From: Amylostereum areolatum
Taxonomy: Eukaryota > Basidiomycota > Agaricomycetes > Russulales > Stereaceae
DNA: 64,000 nt
Assembly (NCBI GenBank): GCA_012932865.1
Contig: SAXG01000024.1
Coordinates: forward strand, 124,001-188,000
Direction of reading: 5' to 3'
A program made the position numbers and the translations under genes. Positions 21,839 through 33,613 of the stretch are shown here, one piece after another. The notes below the pieces were generated by a model that made no database searches, was not told the DNA's origin, and was given only the letters and a program-made list of their open reading frames with translations. Within the stretch, counting starts at the first letter, position 1; each line of letters opens with the position of its first letter.

Positions 21839-23518
21839 ATGAACATTAAGGACTACTGGGAATTTGATCCAGATACCGACACAGCCGATACGACAACCAA
21901 ACCACAGAGCCCTCGAACCAAACTCCAGCATCCTCAAGAAACCGCAACAGCTGCACCACCTCCAGAAGAAGCCGCACCAGAACCTGAGAGAGCTATATCG
22001 AGCAACCAAACTAAGTCCGATTCCGCAAGAAGTCGAAAGCGCAGCCTATCGAGCACAACAGAAGCGAAAGAACGTACAGAGAACCCGACAAGATCTCCAT
22101 CACTTACATCAAACGACGACATCTTCAGGACCAGACAAGGAAGAAGAGGAAATCTATTCGGAAGCCCCAAGAACATCACATCAATGGGAGACATTGCCGC
22201 CCCGATACCCGACCCCGCCGCCGCACTTGACAATGTCCCCCCTGGAGAGACTAATGTACCGCGCCAGACGCCTGCAACTCCAACACCAGCCGATCCCGCA
22301 AGACCGGGACATGAGACTCGATTCCCCCTAGGGTTTGGCATAACTGGAGAACCAAGAAGATGGTTGATATCACCACCACGATCACCATCACCGCCTTCTG
22401 ATCTATCGCCCGGAGCACTGGACGACAAGAAAGGAAAAGAAATCCGGGACTACGTTTTTGGAAGAGGAGCAACCGCGGATCTTCCGAAAGGATCGAGACA
22501 CCCACCAAAGGGTTCCCCGCCGGGAGGAACAGGAACAACCGGATTGAAACCCGAAGACAAGGATAAAGGATTTAAACTAAACGCATTAGGTGTATACGAC
22601 GGAAGAGATCGGGCAAAAGCAGCAAAGTTCATAGAACAGTGTGTACTTCGCTTCATAGCATTCCCAAACGCGTATGCTGCCAACATGCGTAAGATAACCT
22701 TCGTACTCTCGCATCTTACCGACGGACCTGCCCTCCACTGGGCGTCCCTTTTGATAAGTAAGATCAACAAAATGCGAGATCTCGGTCTCAATCTGGAAGG
22801 ATCCCTTCCATGGACGGCGTTCCGCGACTACTTCTTAGAAACCTTTGGAGAAATAGACCCGGGAAGAGACGCTAGATTCAACATACAGCGCCTGGAACAA
22901 GGTACCATGGAAACCAAAGATTATATCACAATCTTCAGAGACTATGCAATGGAAGCAGGTTACGATCATAAAGCATTGATCGACCAATTCAAGAGAGGAC
23001 TGTGCAACGATATCGTAGTCGAGATCCTTAAGAGAGATCATATCTCGAACGATATTGACGATTGGTACGAACTCGCGTTGCGTATTGACAATAACTGGCG
23101 AGAGGCTCAAGCATTCCAACGGCATTATACAAGACCAATGAACCCAACGAGCGATCTCACACTCTTGTACAAAAAACCACAGACGTACGTTCCATTCAGA
23201 AGAGGGAACAGAAATAAAGGGAACAGTACAACTGCCAGAGTCGCTCAAACAGGAAATAACGGCCGAAATTTCAGACGCCTTACTCCGCAGGAGCGCACAG
23301 AACTCCAGAAATCGGGATCATGCTTCTACTGCCGAAAACCAGGACATATCTCTAGGAATTGCCCAGAGAAGCGCACCCAAACAACGATCAATGCACGAAC
23401 AGCGAATCTAACATCAGAAGAATCCCCGCTTGATCGGATCACCGAGCTTGTGAGTAAGATGGACAGCGAAACATTTGCACGCACTGCCAACATTTTCAAG
23501 AACAATCAGGATTTTTAA
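21839..23518 (+). CDS. gag: G2 Gag
   Basis: 559 residues from ATG 21839 (MNIKDYWEFD). Proline/serine-rich first half, then a capsid-type domain about residues 245-430 (LGVYDGRDRAKAAKFIEQCV, DGPALHWASLLI, YAMEAGYDHKALIDQFKRGL), and a zinc knuckle CFYCRKPGHISRNC at 495-508. It ends QDF-stop in the context GAT TTT TAA, the same arrangement as G1. Intact. Its first 356 codons are repeated in the inverted fragment 31610-32679. Confidence 0.92.
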   Translation: MNIKDYWEFDPDTDTADTTTKPQSPRTKLQHPQETATAAPPPEEAAPEPERAISSNQTKSDSARSRKRSLSSTTEAKERTENPTRSPSLTSNDDIFRTRQGRRGNLFGSPKNITSMGDIAAPIPDPAAALDNVPPGETNVPRQTPATPTPADPARPGHETRFPLGFGITGEPRRWLISPPRSPSPPSDLSPGALDDKKGKEIRDYVFGRGATADLPKGSRHPPKGSPPGGTGTTGLKPEDKDKGFKLNALGVYDGRDRAKAAKFIEQCVLRFIAFPNAYAANMRKITFVLSHLTDGPALHWASLLISKINKMRDLGLNLEGSLPWTAFRDYFLETFGEIDPGRDARFNIQRLEQGTMETKDYITIFRDYAMEAGYDHKALIDQFKRGLCNDIVVEILKRDHISNDIDDWYELALRIDNNWREAQAFQRHYTRPMNPTSDLTLLYKKPQTYVPFRRGNRNKGNSTTARVAQTGNNGRNFRRLTPQERTELQKSGSCFYCRKPGHISRNCPEKRTQTTINARTANLTSEESPLDRITELVSKMDSETFARTANIFKNNQDF

Positions 23519-26500
23519 ATCGTCCTTCAAACGCGGCTGTTGAAAGGACACAGACAATGAACTTTTCAAGTCAATCTCCTGTACAGGAAACAGAAGATGA
23601 CGTACATAGAACAGTGTATATAAGGTCATACCAAGACAGAGCAACACACGCTCCATCAATTCATATACCTGTTATGTTTCATGGAAAGTTCCGTAAAGCC
23701 GCAGCAAAAGCGCTACTAGATAGCGGAGCAAGTAGCACCCTGATCCATCCAGATTTTGTACGGAAACACAAGATGAATCTAATCCAGCTAAAGAAGCCGA
23801 TACCGATATACAACGTTGATGGATCTAGGAACACTCTGGGAGAGATCAAACAGAAAGTGTACCTTCCGATGACAATGAAAGGGATCAACGGAGAAGTTCA
23901 CCGCGAAAACTTAGGATTATTCGTCACAGCCCTGGGAGGAGACGAAGCAATCTTAGGAACCCCTTGGCTCAAAAAACACAATCCTAACATCGATTGGAGA
24001 AAGAGACAGATTACACTACAAACATGTCCAGGTACGTGCTCCACTACCAGTAAAACAATGATCGTCCAAGGAAAAGACGAACCCTTTCTACAATCATTCG
24101 AAGAACAAAAGGTCAACCATCACGCAACAATAGAAGAACAAGAAGATCCCAAATCCGACTCCGATCTCGCCGAGATCAAGATAGTCAGAACGTTCCATGG
24201 AAAGACTAACATAGAAACAATACCAGTTGCAGAAGAAACGGACGAACCCGGTATCTGGATAACAGCAAGAGCAACTAAGGCACAAGAACTCGCAGAAAGA
24301 GCGGCCATGGGAGAGAAGAAGAAGACGCTCAATGAGATGATTCCGTCCAGTTACAGACAGTATCAGAAGGTATTCGAAAAGAAAGCATCGGAACGCTTTC
24401 CAATCAGTAGACCCTGGGATCATGCGATAGACCTGACTGAAGGATGGAAACCTCGAAATTGTAAACTGTATCCAATGACGGTACCAGAACGGAAGGAACT
24501 GGACACATTTGTGGACGAACATCTACGAAAAGGATACATCCGAGAACCAAAATCAGAGATATCATCGCCCTTCTTTTTTATCAAAAAGAAAGATGGATCT
24601 CTTCGACCAGTACAGGACTATCGCTATCTCAACTCCATCACGGTAAAAAATGAATATCCAATACCACTCATCTCAGATCTCATCGACAAATTAAAAGGCG
24701 CTAAGATCTTCTCAAAGCTCGATCTCCGATGGGGATACAACAATGTTCGAATCAAAGAAGGAGATCAATGGAAAGCTGCGTTCAAAACAAACAGGGGCCT
24801 TTTCGAACCAATGGTAATGTTCTTCGGACTAACCAACTTGCCCGCAACATTCCAAGCAATGAAGAACGCACTATTCAAAGAATTAATAGACACAGGAAAG
24901 GTAGTAGTCTATATGGATGACATATTAATATTCACAGAAACACTCGACGAACATAGAAAACTGATGAAAGAAGCTCTTCAACTTCTGGAACGGAACGATC
25001 TGTTCCTGAAACCAGAGAAGTGCTTCTTCGAACCACCATCGATCGAATACCTAGGCGTGATAATCACACATAACAAGGTACAGATGGACCCGGTCAAAGT
25101 TCAAGGACTATCCGAATGGCCCACACCAAGGAAAGTGAAAGAAGTCCAATCATTCCTCGGATTTGGAAATTTCTATCGACGCTTCATCAAAGACTATTCT
25201 AAGATCGCAAGACCACTATTCCAGCTCACAAAGAAGGACCACGACTGGAACTGGACGAACGAATGTGAACACACCTTCGAAAGACTGAAACACGAGTTCA
25301 CGTCATCCCCAATCTTGATCATGCCTGACGAAAACAAACCATTCCGGATAGAAAGTGACGCCTCCGATTTCGCGTACGGAGCTATTCTATCACAACCAGA
25401 TGAGACCGAAAGATGGCACCCGATCGCATACCTGTCTAAATCACTGTCACCCGTGGAACAGAATTACGAGATATACGACAAAGAACTTTTAGGAGTAGTA
25501 AAAGCCTTAGAACACTGGCGACACTATCTAGAAGGAGCGAACTACAAAGTCGAAATCTGGACAGATCATAAAAATCTAGAATATTTTACAACGGCCCAGA
25601 AACTCAATCGACGGCAAGCACGATGGAGCCTGTATCTGTCCCGCTTTGACTACACCCTGGTACACAAACCAGGAAGTACAAATAAAGCGGACGGACTTTC
25701 TAGAAGATCAGATCATAAGGAAGACATTCCAGACAACGACGAACGAATCCTACTCCACCCTTCGATATTCAAGGCTAGAGCCACCGGAAGGGGAACAGTC
25801 GAAGCAGCCGGAGATAAAGAACTTCTCAAGGAACTAAGGAACTTCTCACACCTAGATGATGAAGTCTGGACAGCGCTAGATACGATCAAAAGATCGGGAC
25901 CACGTACCCTGGCAAAAGGAATCGAAGATTGGAACTTTGAGAACGATCTGATCATCAGAAAAGGAAAGATCTACATACCGCAGAATCTCGAACTTCGACG
26001 CATGATCCTAAAATCGCATCATGATCTCCAGACGATTGGACATCCAGGCGAAATGAAAACTCTAGAACTGGTACAAAGAAACTTTTGGTGGCCAAAGATG
26101 ATTTCCTTTGTAAAAGGCTATGTTCAAGGATGCCCCGTATGCCAGTCAACAAAGAATGTCACGCATCCGGCAAAACACCCATTACAACCTACGGAAATAC
26201 CAGAACGACCATGGGAAACGATCACATCAGATTTCATCACAGATCTTCCGATCTCCAATGAATTTGATTCGATCAACGTAGTCGTCGACAGGTTCACCAA
26301 AACCGCAGTATTCACACCATGCCTGAAGATGATCAACGCAGAAGAAACAGCTGACCTTCTGATAGACAACGTCTACAGACGGTTCGGACTGTGGAAAAGA
26401 ATGATATCAGACAGAGGTCCTCAATTCGCGTCCAAAGTATTCCAATCCATTTGCGAAAGTCTGGGAATTATCTCGTCGCTCAGTACGGCATACCATCCCC

Positions 26501-27395
26501 AAACAGACGGCGAGACCGAAAGAGTGAATTAAGAATTAGAACAATATCTTCGAGCATTCTGCAACGGAGATCAAACGAATTGGGCAAAACTTTTACCAAA
26601 AGCAGAATTCACACACAATATACGGCAACATTCAGCTACAAAAACTTCCCCATTTGAACTCCTACACGGATATCAACCGGTTTTTAACCCAACAATACCG
26701 ACCGACCTGCGAATACTGACAGCCGAAGAAAGAATAAAGAACTTTAAAGACGCATGGGACAATGCAGAAGCAAGTCTGGAAATAGCTGGAAAATGCAGCA
26801 TGACCAAACTTTCACGCTACGAGATCAACTCAAACAGGGCGACCAAGTATGGCTAGACGGAAAAAACCTTAACACGGTATACCCGAAAACCAAGCTAGCG
26901 CCAAAACGGTTCAGCCCGTTCAAAATTGAAAAGGTTATAGGACCAGTAACCTATCGCTTGGAACTACCAATAAAATGGAAAATACACCCAGTCTTTCACG
27001 CGGCACTGTTAATTCCGTTCAAAGAGACAGAGCAATATGGCGAAGCTTACGAAAAACCGCCTCCAGAACTAGTAAACGACGAAGAACTCTATGAATTAGA
27101 AACAATAGTAGCCTCAAAACTAGACAAACGGTATTCCGAACCATTACATTACTTCGTGAAATGGAAGGGCTACCCAGACTCCGGTAACACATGGGAACCA
27201 GCATCTAATCTCGAAGGATCAAAGACTGTGATTGCAGAGTTCCACCGGAATAACCCTAAGGCACCGGGGTCGCTACCACAGCCAATCAAAGATACCAACA
27301 CAGAACCTGCTGATTTCGACGAGATTGCTGTAACACAGCAAGAGCGGAGACCAGCGCGACGAAAGAAACGCAAGACGAAAGTAAAACACTGGTGA
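23515..27395 (+). pseudogene. pol: G2 Pol, near-intact
   Basis: In -1 relative to gag and open from before the gag stop; the first ATG is 23557. Protease LLDSGASS (about 23710), RT FFFIKKKDGSLRPVQDYR and YMDDILIF (about 24911), RNase H IESDASDFAYGA (about 25350) and WTDHKNLEYF, integrase zinc finger (GHPGEM ... GCPVCQSTK, about 26040-26150), core TSDFITDLP, SDRGPQF and DGETERVN. An in-frame TAA at 26530-26532 sits where VNQELEQYL is expected. A 1-nt loss in an A run near 26790 moves the rest to the 26754-27395 frame, with VWLDGKNL and chromodomain YFVKWKGYPDSGNTW. Two lesions only. Confidence 0.92.
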
Positions 27396-27474
27396 GACTC
27401 AACACCATTCAGGCGAATGCACTGCCAACGAAGAGGGGATAAAAACCCTATGGGCTCAACGAGACAGATCACCA

Positions 27475-28387
27475 ATGTCCACCACCCCAAACGCAGCCAA
27501 CACTTCCTCTACCAATCCAATTGTCACACCCAGCAATGTCGACCGCCTCTGCCTCGTCTGCAACAAAGTACACCACACTCAACAGGAACGAGCCCTCTGC
27601 GGAGACTGCTTCATCGCTCGATCGGCAGCAATCCTCGCAATTAAGTCAGTACCTCCTCCGTCTAGGTCAGGACCAGACGGAAGAACAGATGGAAGAACAA
27701 GGGGTAAGTCGCTTAGAAGCACACAGAAGAACCCTAACTAAAGCACCCGGATTCCTCACAGGTGCTAATGCAATCCCCGTGGCCTGGAGCGACGGAAGTC
27801 CAAACGCCCGATTCCCCAATAATAGAAAGCCAGATAGCCCGCATGATAGCCGGAGTAGCGCTCGAGCAGGCCAGGGAGTGGATCGACGACCTCAAGAGGG
27901 AGTCGGCCGACGTCCAGAACATCTTGGAGAATCACATCAAGATGCTCAACGGAGAACTCCTCCAGCTAGACTCGAGGTACCTGACGCTCTCGACCGAGAT
28001 GGAGGAACGAGAGGTCAAGCTTCTTCGACGATTCCGGAAGCTAGCGCAGCGGCTATACTCAACGTCGCAGAACTCCGAAAGTTCCTCACTGAAGTCGGAC
28101 ACTGGGTCAACTGGCTCAATTGGGAAAGACACACCTTCCGTGCCACCTACAAAGGAGAAATCCTCCGAAGGCGAATGGAAACTACCGGAGTTCCCCATAT
28201 GTCATCACGCGACGGCCCCGACATCGACCTCATCTTCCATGGATATCACATCTCCCCGGGCTATACTATTCGACCCGATCCCATCACATCCGCCCTCGCC
28301 AGACCCCCGTCCCTTCCTAACGCCCCCCCGCGACCCGTCACCGCTCCCACACCGCCAGGATCCCTACCCATCCCCGGACTCACCTAG
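27475..28387 (+). CDS. G2 accessory frame a, zinc-ribbon-like (spliced)
   Basis: ATG 27475, with intron 27704-27761 (GTAAGT ... CTAACT ... CTCACAG) removed, gives 285 codons to the stop at 28387. N-terminus CLVC ... CGDC looks like a small zinc-binding module. The C-part includes HWVNWLNWERHTF. It lies 80 bp after pol and overlaps frame b almost wholly. No family recognised. It may be an unreal shadow of frame b. Confidence 0.4.
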
Positions 28388-29432
28388 ACTAACCCCATCC
28401 AGCCTCCCATCGCTGGAAACGGAGCACCCGGAGAGCTATCCGGACAGCCCCTGGTTTTCCCAGAGCCCAGACAACCGACCGGAAATCCGCGACAGGTACC
28501 TAGGACATCTTCTCGGCTGCCAGTGGTGCCTAGATCGCCAACTCCATTCCCGGTATCTACTAGCGACACTCCCATGCCATGGAACGGGGGCCCCCCTGCC
28601 TATCCCTCGTTCTTACACTCGCACCCCGACCACGATCGAGATCCCATCACCCAAGATCCCCGAGTCACCCCACAGCGACGTAAACACGATCCTGTCGACC
28701 CCGACGGAAGACCGCTCAAGCGAACCAGAGACGCCGGTTTCCCCGATGCATCGGGTGATGGATAACTTCAACGAACTCCAGAAGATAGTCGATCGGATGA
28801 TGGAGGAGCGCGCTCACCGGAGACAAGAGCTCGACTCAACGGATGAGTCGGACAGTTTGGCGGACAAATCGGACAGTTCGGCAGACAAGGCGGAAGAAGC
28901 AGCCGAGAACCCCTCGGACCAATGGAGCAACGAGCCGACCACATGGACGCAGGAGAAGTGGAATGCGATTCCTATGAAGCCGCGGAAACGCTGCTGGAAA
29001 TGTGGCAAGCGAGGCCATCTCCGCCGAGACTGCCCCCATCGCAAGAACGATCCCCCTCACTGCCCCCGATCACGATCCTGCTACCCTCTCCGGTCACGGA
29101 CTCCTCTCCATCGCCCTCACCCGAACCATCCGGATATCAGTTACGGTCCAGGAACACTGTCCCACCCCCACCTCCAATGTACCGACACCACCGCCCGTGC
29201 CCACAGGCAGCTTCTGGGATTCCTCACGCGATGTGAGAGCCTGACGCACGAAGCCGCCCAACACGCCACCGAACAGTGGTTGTACTGGGAAGACGCGGTA
29301 CTCCGCACTCAGCGGGAACCCCCTTCGCGCTTCAACCACTCCTGGCGCGTCGACGATCTCTTCTGGAAAGAAGAAGATTGGGACCTGCAGGAAGCGGAGG
29401 AATCAAAGGATCACTGGCCGGAGCCTTGGTAA
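27536..29432 (+). CDS. G2 accessory frame b, coiled coil plus zinc knuckle (spliced)
   Basis: ATG 27536 to 27703, then 27762 to 29432, using a consensus intron of 58 nt; 612 residues. Exon 1 ends DQTEEQMEEQG. Exon 2 starts with a helical, charged stretch (QAREWIDDLKRESADVQNIL, EMEEREVKLLRRFRKLAQ), then a long proline/serine-rich region, then a CCHC knuckle CWKCGKRGHLRRDC near residues 467-480, and a Trp-rich tail (WRVDDLFWKEEDWDL). This is a second Gag-like nucleic-acid binder located after the chromodomain, which is not the usual gypsy layout. It could be a duplicated gag or a captured gene. Both parts are uninterrupted. Confidence 0.6.
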
Positions 29433-29823
29433 GCGCGCGGACAAACCTTCATCCATCATACGCACTCGGACTTTCTCTTTCTCTTCATCATCATCACGTC
29501 TTAGCATCCATCATTACGATACTTCTCAGACTAATCACGGACTGCGCCCTCATTTGCACGCATATTTTCCTCGGACTTCTCCACTGTACAGACTCCTATC
29601 GCTATGAGGAAGGCGAAGTGCTTGGTATTCTCCCTACGACGCGCTGGAAGTGTCGCTTACTTACGACTAGTGTCTGATTATGTACAAATTCTCGCTTACA
29701 ATTGACGGCAATAATTACATCATTGCCCCTTCGCATCGCAAGGATAAAAGAGAAAGCCACAGAGACAACAACATCCTCAGACATCGTCTAAAACACCAAC
29801 TCGCACCACCCGAACCAACCAAA
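29433..29823 (+). other. G2 3' region, non-coding stretch
   Basis: Between the accessory gene and the small ORF. Pyrimidine-rich, with no frame that looks like protein. It probably carries untranslated RNA of the element. Confidence 0.4.
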
Positions 29824-30090
29824 ATGTCTTCTACTCTTGCCTCCTCCTCGTGCAACCTCTCCACCACCGACTGCACTCCTCCTACCACCCCTCCTCCCTC
29901 TCCCGTCCTTTCGCGCACTCCCACGCCCGACCCACGTGACGAAGAACTCCTTCGTCATCTCAAGCGAGTCACGGAACTCCTAAACCTAAACCGTCCGGAC
30001 GTCGCACACGCCATGAAGAGGCCAAGAAGCCTCGACGAAGAAGCGATGCAAGAGTCGAAGAGAAGATGCGGCATCAAAGGGCTCTTCTAG
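29824..30090 (+). CDS. G2 small ORF with nuclear-signal-like C-terminus
   Basis: 88 codons from ATG 29824 (MSSTLASSS). Ser/Thr/Pro-rich first half, then a short helix (DEELLRHLKRVTELLNL) and a two-part basic cluster (KRPRSL, then ESKRRC) resembling a bipartite nuclear localisation signal. It lies between the accessory gene and the MITE. No family known; coding status uncertain. Confidence 0.35.
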   Translation: MSSTLASSSCNLSTTDCTPPTTPPPSPVLSRTPTPDPRDEELLRHLKRVTELLNLNRPDVAHAMKRPRSLDEEAMQESKRRCGIKGLF

Positions 30091-30140
30091 AAGCACGGAC
30101 CCCGGTTCAAAAGCCCGGACCACGCGACGACGGCTAGAAT

Positions 30141-30669
30141 CAGAGCATGACACGAGTTGCTATACCTGTGGGTACCTGTTTGGGTACCCTTCAGGAACAC
30201 CCGCAGGTATCCAACCCGCGGATACAGGTACCTGTGTGCCTAATACCTGTAAGGATTGAGGTATTGATTCTGAGACAACAGGTAACCTGCAAAGGTACCT
30301 GTGAGAAACCTGTGGGCCTAAATTTGATGCCTGAGCCATCATTTTTGCTCTTTTAACGAGCTTCTACCCTCCTAAACTCTACAGAATGCATCTTCCACCA
30401 CTTCTATAGTCTACTATACCCTTGATAACCTATCCAACTACCATATTTGTTCCCTATACAACCATTTAAAGTGACCAAGATGGACATGAGCTGTGATACC
30501 TGTGGGTACCTGTTTGGGTACCCTCCAGGCACACCCGCGGGTATCCAACCCGTGGGTACAGGTACCTGCGTGCCTAATACCTGTAAGGATTGAGGTATTG
30601 ATTTTGAGACCACAGGTACCTGTCAAAAAAACCCGCGGATATCCGCGGATCAACTCGTGTCATGCTCTG
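30141..30669. mobile_element. hAT-type MITE, family M1, copy 2
   Basis: 529 bp, the same length as 1880-2408, with ends CAGAGCATGACACGAGTTG in inverted orientation and a perfect 8-bp target repeat GCTAGAAT (30133-30140, 30670-30677). It is inserted in the 3' region of G2, so M1 moved after G2 arrived. Interior GGTACCTG motifs as in copy 1. Confidence 0.93.
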
Positions 30670-30831
30670 GCTAGAATAAGGCATCGGTTAGGGTCTCCCA
30701 CGATAGACGGGGAGGATATAAAGAGGGTGGAGGTGTTGCTGAAGCGGTAGAATAGTATAATGAATTCTCTCGCCTGGTTTCGGATCAGGATAAAAGGGGT
30801 GAACATCAAAGCAAAGGAAATTAGAAGCACG

Positions 30832-31194
30832 ATGCAGCCCACCCAATCACCCGATCTTACGAAGTTCACTACGACCACCCCCCGCTCGCTCATCATCGTC
30901 CTAAGCGTGATCGTAGGACTCACAATCCTTACCTTCCTTGCGTCATCTATCTTCCTCCAACGATGGCATCGAACGAGCGATCGCGAACTCGTTCAAGAAA
31001 TCCCCATGGAAGCAATCTGGTTCACGAATCAACGGGACGTCGATTCTAGAGAGGGGGCTAGTGTTACAACTCGATCAAGGTATTCCATTTCCTGTTGCCT
31101 TATTAGGAAGGTCGTCGCTAAACAACGGATTACGACTGTGCCCCAGCTCATAACCGTCTCGACGACGCAGCCACGACTGTGCCCCAGCTCGTAA
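30832..31194 (+). CDS. G2 ORF with one membrane segment, reaching into the 3' LTR
   Basis: 120 codons from ATG 30832 (MQPTQSPDL); the first 76 lie before the LTR. Residues about 22-44 (SLIIVLSVIVGLTILTFLAS) form a strong hydrophobic helix followed by RWHR. The position just before the polypurine tract is where some LTR elements carry an envelope-like gene, but this is far too short for one and I do not claim homology. Could be chance. Confidence 0.3.
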   Translation: MQPTQSPDLTKFTTTTPRSLIIVLSVIVGLTILTFLASSIFLQRWHRTSDRELVQEIPMEAIWFTNQRDVDSREGASVTTRSRYSISCCLIRKVVAKQRITTVPQLITVSTTQPRLCPSS

Positions 31195-31609
31195 CCGTCT
31201 CGACGACGCAGCCACGACCGTGCCCCAGCTCGTCACCATCTCAACGACGCAGCCATGACTGTGCCCCAGTTGCGTCCCCGTAGATACCTGATACGACCAT
31301 TACCGAATGTACATATATTTACTCGATCTCCTTTCTTATAAAAGGAGGCTCAACGAACGAGCTATTCCCCAGCTTGTTCTCTTTGTAAATACAGGACTGT
31401 TCTAATAAGAACCTCCTCTTAAGCATACTGAAGAGAACCTAAAGCAAATACAGTCGAAAGCTCGCCTAAGTATTCCGTGAATACTTACTGCTTCGCTTAT
31501 CGACTCTAACCTTCGCACAACCGAGACGTCTGGATCACCTGATCCCACTTCTCACACGTAAGAGTACTGTAGCCTGAGCCGCTTGTCACGTGATAAGGAC
31601 CGTCCTTAA
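31062..31609 (+). repeat. G2 3' LTR, truncated
   Basis: Starts TGTTACAACTCG right after the polypurine tract. It carries three copies of the 41-bp unit (two in the 5' LTR) and stops at CCGTCCTTAA, 39 bp short of the expected end, where inverted G2 gag sequence begins. Confidence 0.88.
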
Positions 31610-33613
31610 TAGGTGCCTTGTTCCAGGCGCTGTATGTTGAATCTAGCGTCTCTTCCCGGGTCTATTTCTCCAAAGGTTTCTAAGAAGTAGTCGCGGAACG
31701 CCGTCCATGGAAGGGATCCTTCCAGATTGAGACCGAGATCTCGCATTTTGTTGATCTTACTTATCAAAAGGGACGCCCAGTGGAGGGCAGGTCCGTCGGT
31801 AAGATGCGAGAGTACGAAGGTTATCTTACGCATGTTGGCAGCATACGCGTTTGGGAATGCTATGAAGCGAAGTACACACTGTTCTATGAACTTTGCTGCT
31901 TTTGCCCGATCTCTTCCGTCGTATACACCTAATGCGTTTAGTTTAAATCCTTTATCCTTGTCTTCGGGTTTCAATCCGGTTGTTCCTGTTCCTCCCGGCG
32001 GGGAACCCTTTGGTGGGTGTCTCGATCCTTTCGGAAGATCCGCGGTTGCTCCTCTTCCAAAAACGTAGTCCCGGATTTCTTTTCCTTTCTTGTCGTCCAG
32101 TGCTCCGGGCGATAGATCAGAAGGCGGTGATGGTGATCGTGGTGGTGATATCAACCATCTTCTTGGTTCTCCAGTTATGCCAAACCCTAGGGGGAATCGA
32201 GTCTCATGTCCCGGTCTTGCGGGATCGGCTGGTGTTGGAGTTGCAGGCGTCTGGCGCGGTACATTAGTCTCTCCAGGGGGGACATTGTCAAGTGCGGCGG
32301 CGGGGTCGGGTATCGGGGCGGCAATGTCTCCCATTGATGTGATGTTCTTGGGGCTTCCGAATAGATTTCCTCTTCTTCCTTGTCTGGTCCTGAAGATGTC
32401 GTCGTTTGATGTAAGTGATGGAGATCTTGTCGGGTTCTCTGTACGTTCTTTCGCTTCTGTTGTGCTCGATAGGCTGCGCTTTCGACTTCTTGCGGAATCG
32501 GACTTAGTTTGGTTGCTCGATATAGCTCTCTCAGGTTCTGGTGCGGCTTCTTCTGGAGGTGGTGCAGCTGTTGCGGTTTCTTGAGGATGCTGGAGTTTGG
32601 TTCGAGGGCTCTGTGGTTTGGTTGTCGTATCGGCTGTGTCGGTATCTGGATCAAATTCCCAGTAGTCCTTAATGTTCATGGTGTAAGGTTTCTCTTCGAC
32701 TTTCTGTGCGTCCGGGTGTTTCCAGAGTTCTTCTGATGAGAGGGGCCCAATATGAGGTCTTGAATAATCTGGGCGCTTCCAGTGTGAGTTGTCGTAGCTT
32801 CCGTCTTCTTTTTCCCTTTTTGATCTATCTTTGTAGTATTCTGTTGCTGGGGGAAGGTTGTATCTGTATATGGGCGGGTTCCACTGATATTCGTATGTCC
32901 CTTTGCTCTCTTTCGCAATGAAGACTCCGTCGTAGTATCTAAGGAGATAATATGGATCAAATGTCCAGTGATGGTCTTCGTTTCCGTTGGGAAGCTCTCG
33001 TTGACAGTTTGATTGGAGACGAGGGATCTCAAAGTCTGATGGTCTTTTTTCAGCGGGTTGTTCTGCTGGCTCCGTGGTGGGTGTTTCGTTTGATGCTCTG
33101 CGCCAAACTGTAGGGTGAGCTAGTGTAGAGGAGAGCTCGTTCTAGTGTTAAGGACGGTCCTTATCACGTGACAAGCGGCTCAGGCTACAGTACTCTTACG
33201 TGTGAGAAGTGGGATCAGGTGATCCAGACGTCTCGGTTATGCGAAGGTTAGAGTCGATAAGCGAAGCAGTAAGTATTCACGGAATACTTAGGCGAGCTTT
33301 CAACGGTAATTGCTTTAGGTTCTCTTCAGTATGTTTAAGAGGAGGTTCTTATTAGAACAGTCCTGTATTTACAAAGAGAACGAGCTGGGGAATAGCTCGT
33401 TCGTTGAGCCTCCTTTTATAAGAAAGGAGATCGAGTAAATATATGTACATTTGGTAACGGTCGTATCAAGTATCTATGGGGACGCGACTGGGGCATAGTC
33501 GTGGCTGTGTCGTCGAGACGGTTACGAGCTGGGGCACAGTCGTGGTCCGTTGTTTAGCGACGTCCTTCCTAATAAGGCAACAGGAAATGGAATACCTTGA
33601 TCGAGTTATAACA
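31610..33613 (-). mobile_element. Inverted G2 fragment: 5' LTR, leader and start of gag
   Basis: Read on minus, this is the 5' end of a second G2 element: LTR 33613-33109 (505 bp, one copy of the 41-bp unit), ATG-free leader, and gag codons 1-356 (32679 down to 31610) ending RLEQG. The translated part matches the plus-strand gag residue for residue. It is cut in gag and joined tail-on to the truncated G2 3' LTR. Its LTR start lies in copia RNase H sequence. Confidence 0.9.

Larger units (their letters stand above)
20864..31609 (+). mobile_element. Ty3/gypsy chromovirus G2, with extra 3' genes
   Basis: A 10.7-kb element: 5' LTR (20864-21409), ATG-free leader, gag, pol with chromodomain, an extra 3.7-kb region holding spliced overlapping frames, a small NLS-rich frame, a hAT MITE and a membrane-segment frame, then polypurine tract AGAGAGGGGGCTAG (31048-31061) and a 3' LTR cut off at 31609. 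It was inserted into old G3 (left flank GCCAC). Pol has one nonsense codon and one frameshift. Confidence 0.93.

Noticed and set aside
30832..31194. An envelope gene in G2
   Set aside because: Far too short, a single hydrophobic helix, no signal peptide or cleavage site; no support beyond position.
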